NCBI GenBank assembly: GCA_002781265.1
Contig: PETS01000117.1
Coordinates: 1 to 5,230 of the forward strand
DNA from: Candidatus Falkowbacteria bacterium CG02_land_8_20_14_3_00_36_14
GTDB lineage: Bacteria; Patescibacteriota; Patescibacteriia; Patescibacteriales; UM-FILTER-36-11
Direction of reading: 5' to 3'
Length of the DNA stretch: 5,230 bases
Each line of letters opens with the position of its first letter. Position 1 is the first letter of the stretch. The position numbers were made by a program, and so were the translations under genes. The notes beneath the pieces were generated by a model. The model was not told where the DNA came from, did not search any database, and saw only the letters and a program-made list of their open reading frames with translations. Shown in pieces: positions 4,813 through 5,230 of the stretch.

Positions 4813-5230
4813 TTATTTTTTAAAGATATTTTTGTTATGAAACTCTAAAAACGATTTTTCTGGTACAAAACGCTGGGGTAGAATAATCTTTTGATTTTTA
4901 AAACACAAAAAATAGTTCTTAACTGATTTACAATCCAAAAAATTATTTATGCAAGACGAAATGTCTATGGTGTAATCTGTTCTTATGGCAATCAATCCTC
5001 TGTCAAAAGCCCTATCGTGTAAAACATTCAAACATAAACCATTACGCGGATTCAGACGATTATTATTATCAACAGACCAAGGTATTATATGGCTTGCATT
5101 TAGCAAATCTACAAATGGCAATCCTGTGATACAACATTTATTCCCATAAGAAGTTAGAACAGCATTTCTAAAAAAGGTTTGGTTAATTCTTGATTTTACA
5201 ATACTATCACGCTCTTTACCTTTTGGAAAT
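4813..5230 (-). CDS. HNH endonuclease (HNH_2 type), C-terminal part; runs off the right edge
   Basis: The frame is open from TAA 4813-4815 to the window edge, giving 138 residues in view. A conserved block KERDSIVKSRINQTFFRNAV leads into CCITG (32-36 of the visible part). The nuclease core follows: LLNASHIIPWSVD with H47, RLNPRNGLCLN with N63, and LHDRAFDRGLIAI with H71, the His-Asn-His set expected for metal-dependent DNA cleavage. This matches the HNH_2 nucleases that often act as restriction enzymes. The N-terminal part, which should carry target recognition, lies beyond 5230. A TTG at 5119-5121 is an internal codon (TGLPFVD), not the start, because the conserved block continues upstream of it. 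With the methyltransferase behind it, a role as the restriction subunit is the natural inference. Confidence 0.87.
   Translation of the reverse strand, partial: FPKGKERDSIVKSRINQTFFRNAVLTSYGNKCCITGLPFVDLLNASHIIPWSVDNNNRLNPRNGLCLNVLHDRAFDRGLIAIRTDYTIDISSCINNFLDCKSVKNYFLCFKNQKIILPQRFVPEKSFLEFHNKNIFKK

Noticed and set aside
215..5230. Alternative genetic code (UGA = Gly), since no gene here ends in TGA
   Set aside because: The three long intact genes contain no in-frame TGA and use GGN for glycine, which fits the standard code; the absence of TGA stops in a few genes is weak evidence.
1..5230. CRISPR array, riboswitch or rRNA
   Set aside because: I saw no spaced direct repeats, no recognisable manganese riboswitch upstream of the DUF475 gene and no rRNA segments.

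Overview
This AT-rich window looks like a piece of a Patescibacteria (Candidate Phyla Radiation, Parcubacteria-like) genome. The signs are short, tightly packed, mostly co-directional genes, very lysine/isoleucine/asparagine-rich proteins, no Shine-Dalgarno motif in front of any start codon I examined, and protein types common in that group: a two-helix mini membrane protein, a LysM/M23 peptidase with a hydrophobic N-terminus, a DUF475/TerC-like membrane protein, and an IS200-type transposase. This assignment is inference from style and remembered families, not from a marker gene. All recognisable stop codons are TAA or TAG. The long intact frames argue for the standard code rather than the UGA=Gly code of some CPR lineages.

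Layout. Positions 1-88 hold a GC-rich hairpin inside a plus-strand open frame that may be the tail of a gene entering from the left and that reads on through the antisense of the tRNA. Positions 89-164 are tRNA-Ala(TGC), minus strand, with an encoded CCA. Four minus-strand protein genes follow: the 87-aa two-helix membrane protein (215-478), the LysM-LysM-M23 cell-wall hydrolase (527-1855), a DnaQ/ExoX-like 3'-5' exonuclease (1978-2805) and the DUF475 membrane protein (2830-3753). The hydrolase has the clearest promoter in the window (1922-1950). The exonuclease sits 24 nt behind the DUF475 gene and is probably co-transcribed with it.

Positions 3765-3955 hold the left end and N-terminal coding part of an IS200/IS605-type element on the plus strand. 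It is cut off after about 40 transposase codons. The sequence then passes within about 20 nt into the tail of a minus-strand cassette that runs to the right edge: an HNH nuclease (partial), a 60-aa unknown protein and a small DNA methyltransferase. Nuclease plus methyltransferase in one tight operon suggests a type II-like restriction-modification system.

The two most unusual points are the methyltransferase and the exonuclease. The methyltransferase's conserved N-terminal segment has no usable in-frame start codon and is one base out of frame with an ATG lying just behind the 60-aa gene. The exonuclease has the first catalytic aspartate of its DEDDh motif replaced by asparagine. I did not find a convincing wholly new system; the three-gene restriction-modification cassette with its unknown middle protein is the best candidate.
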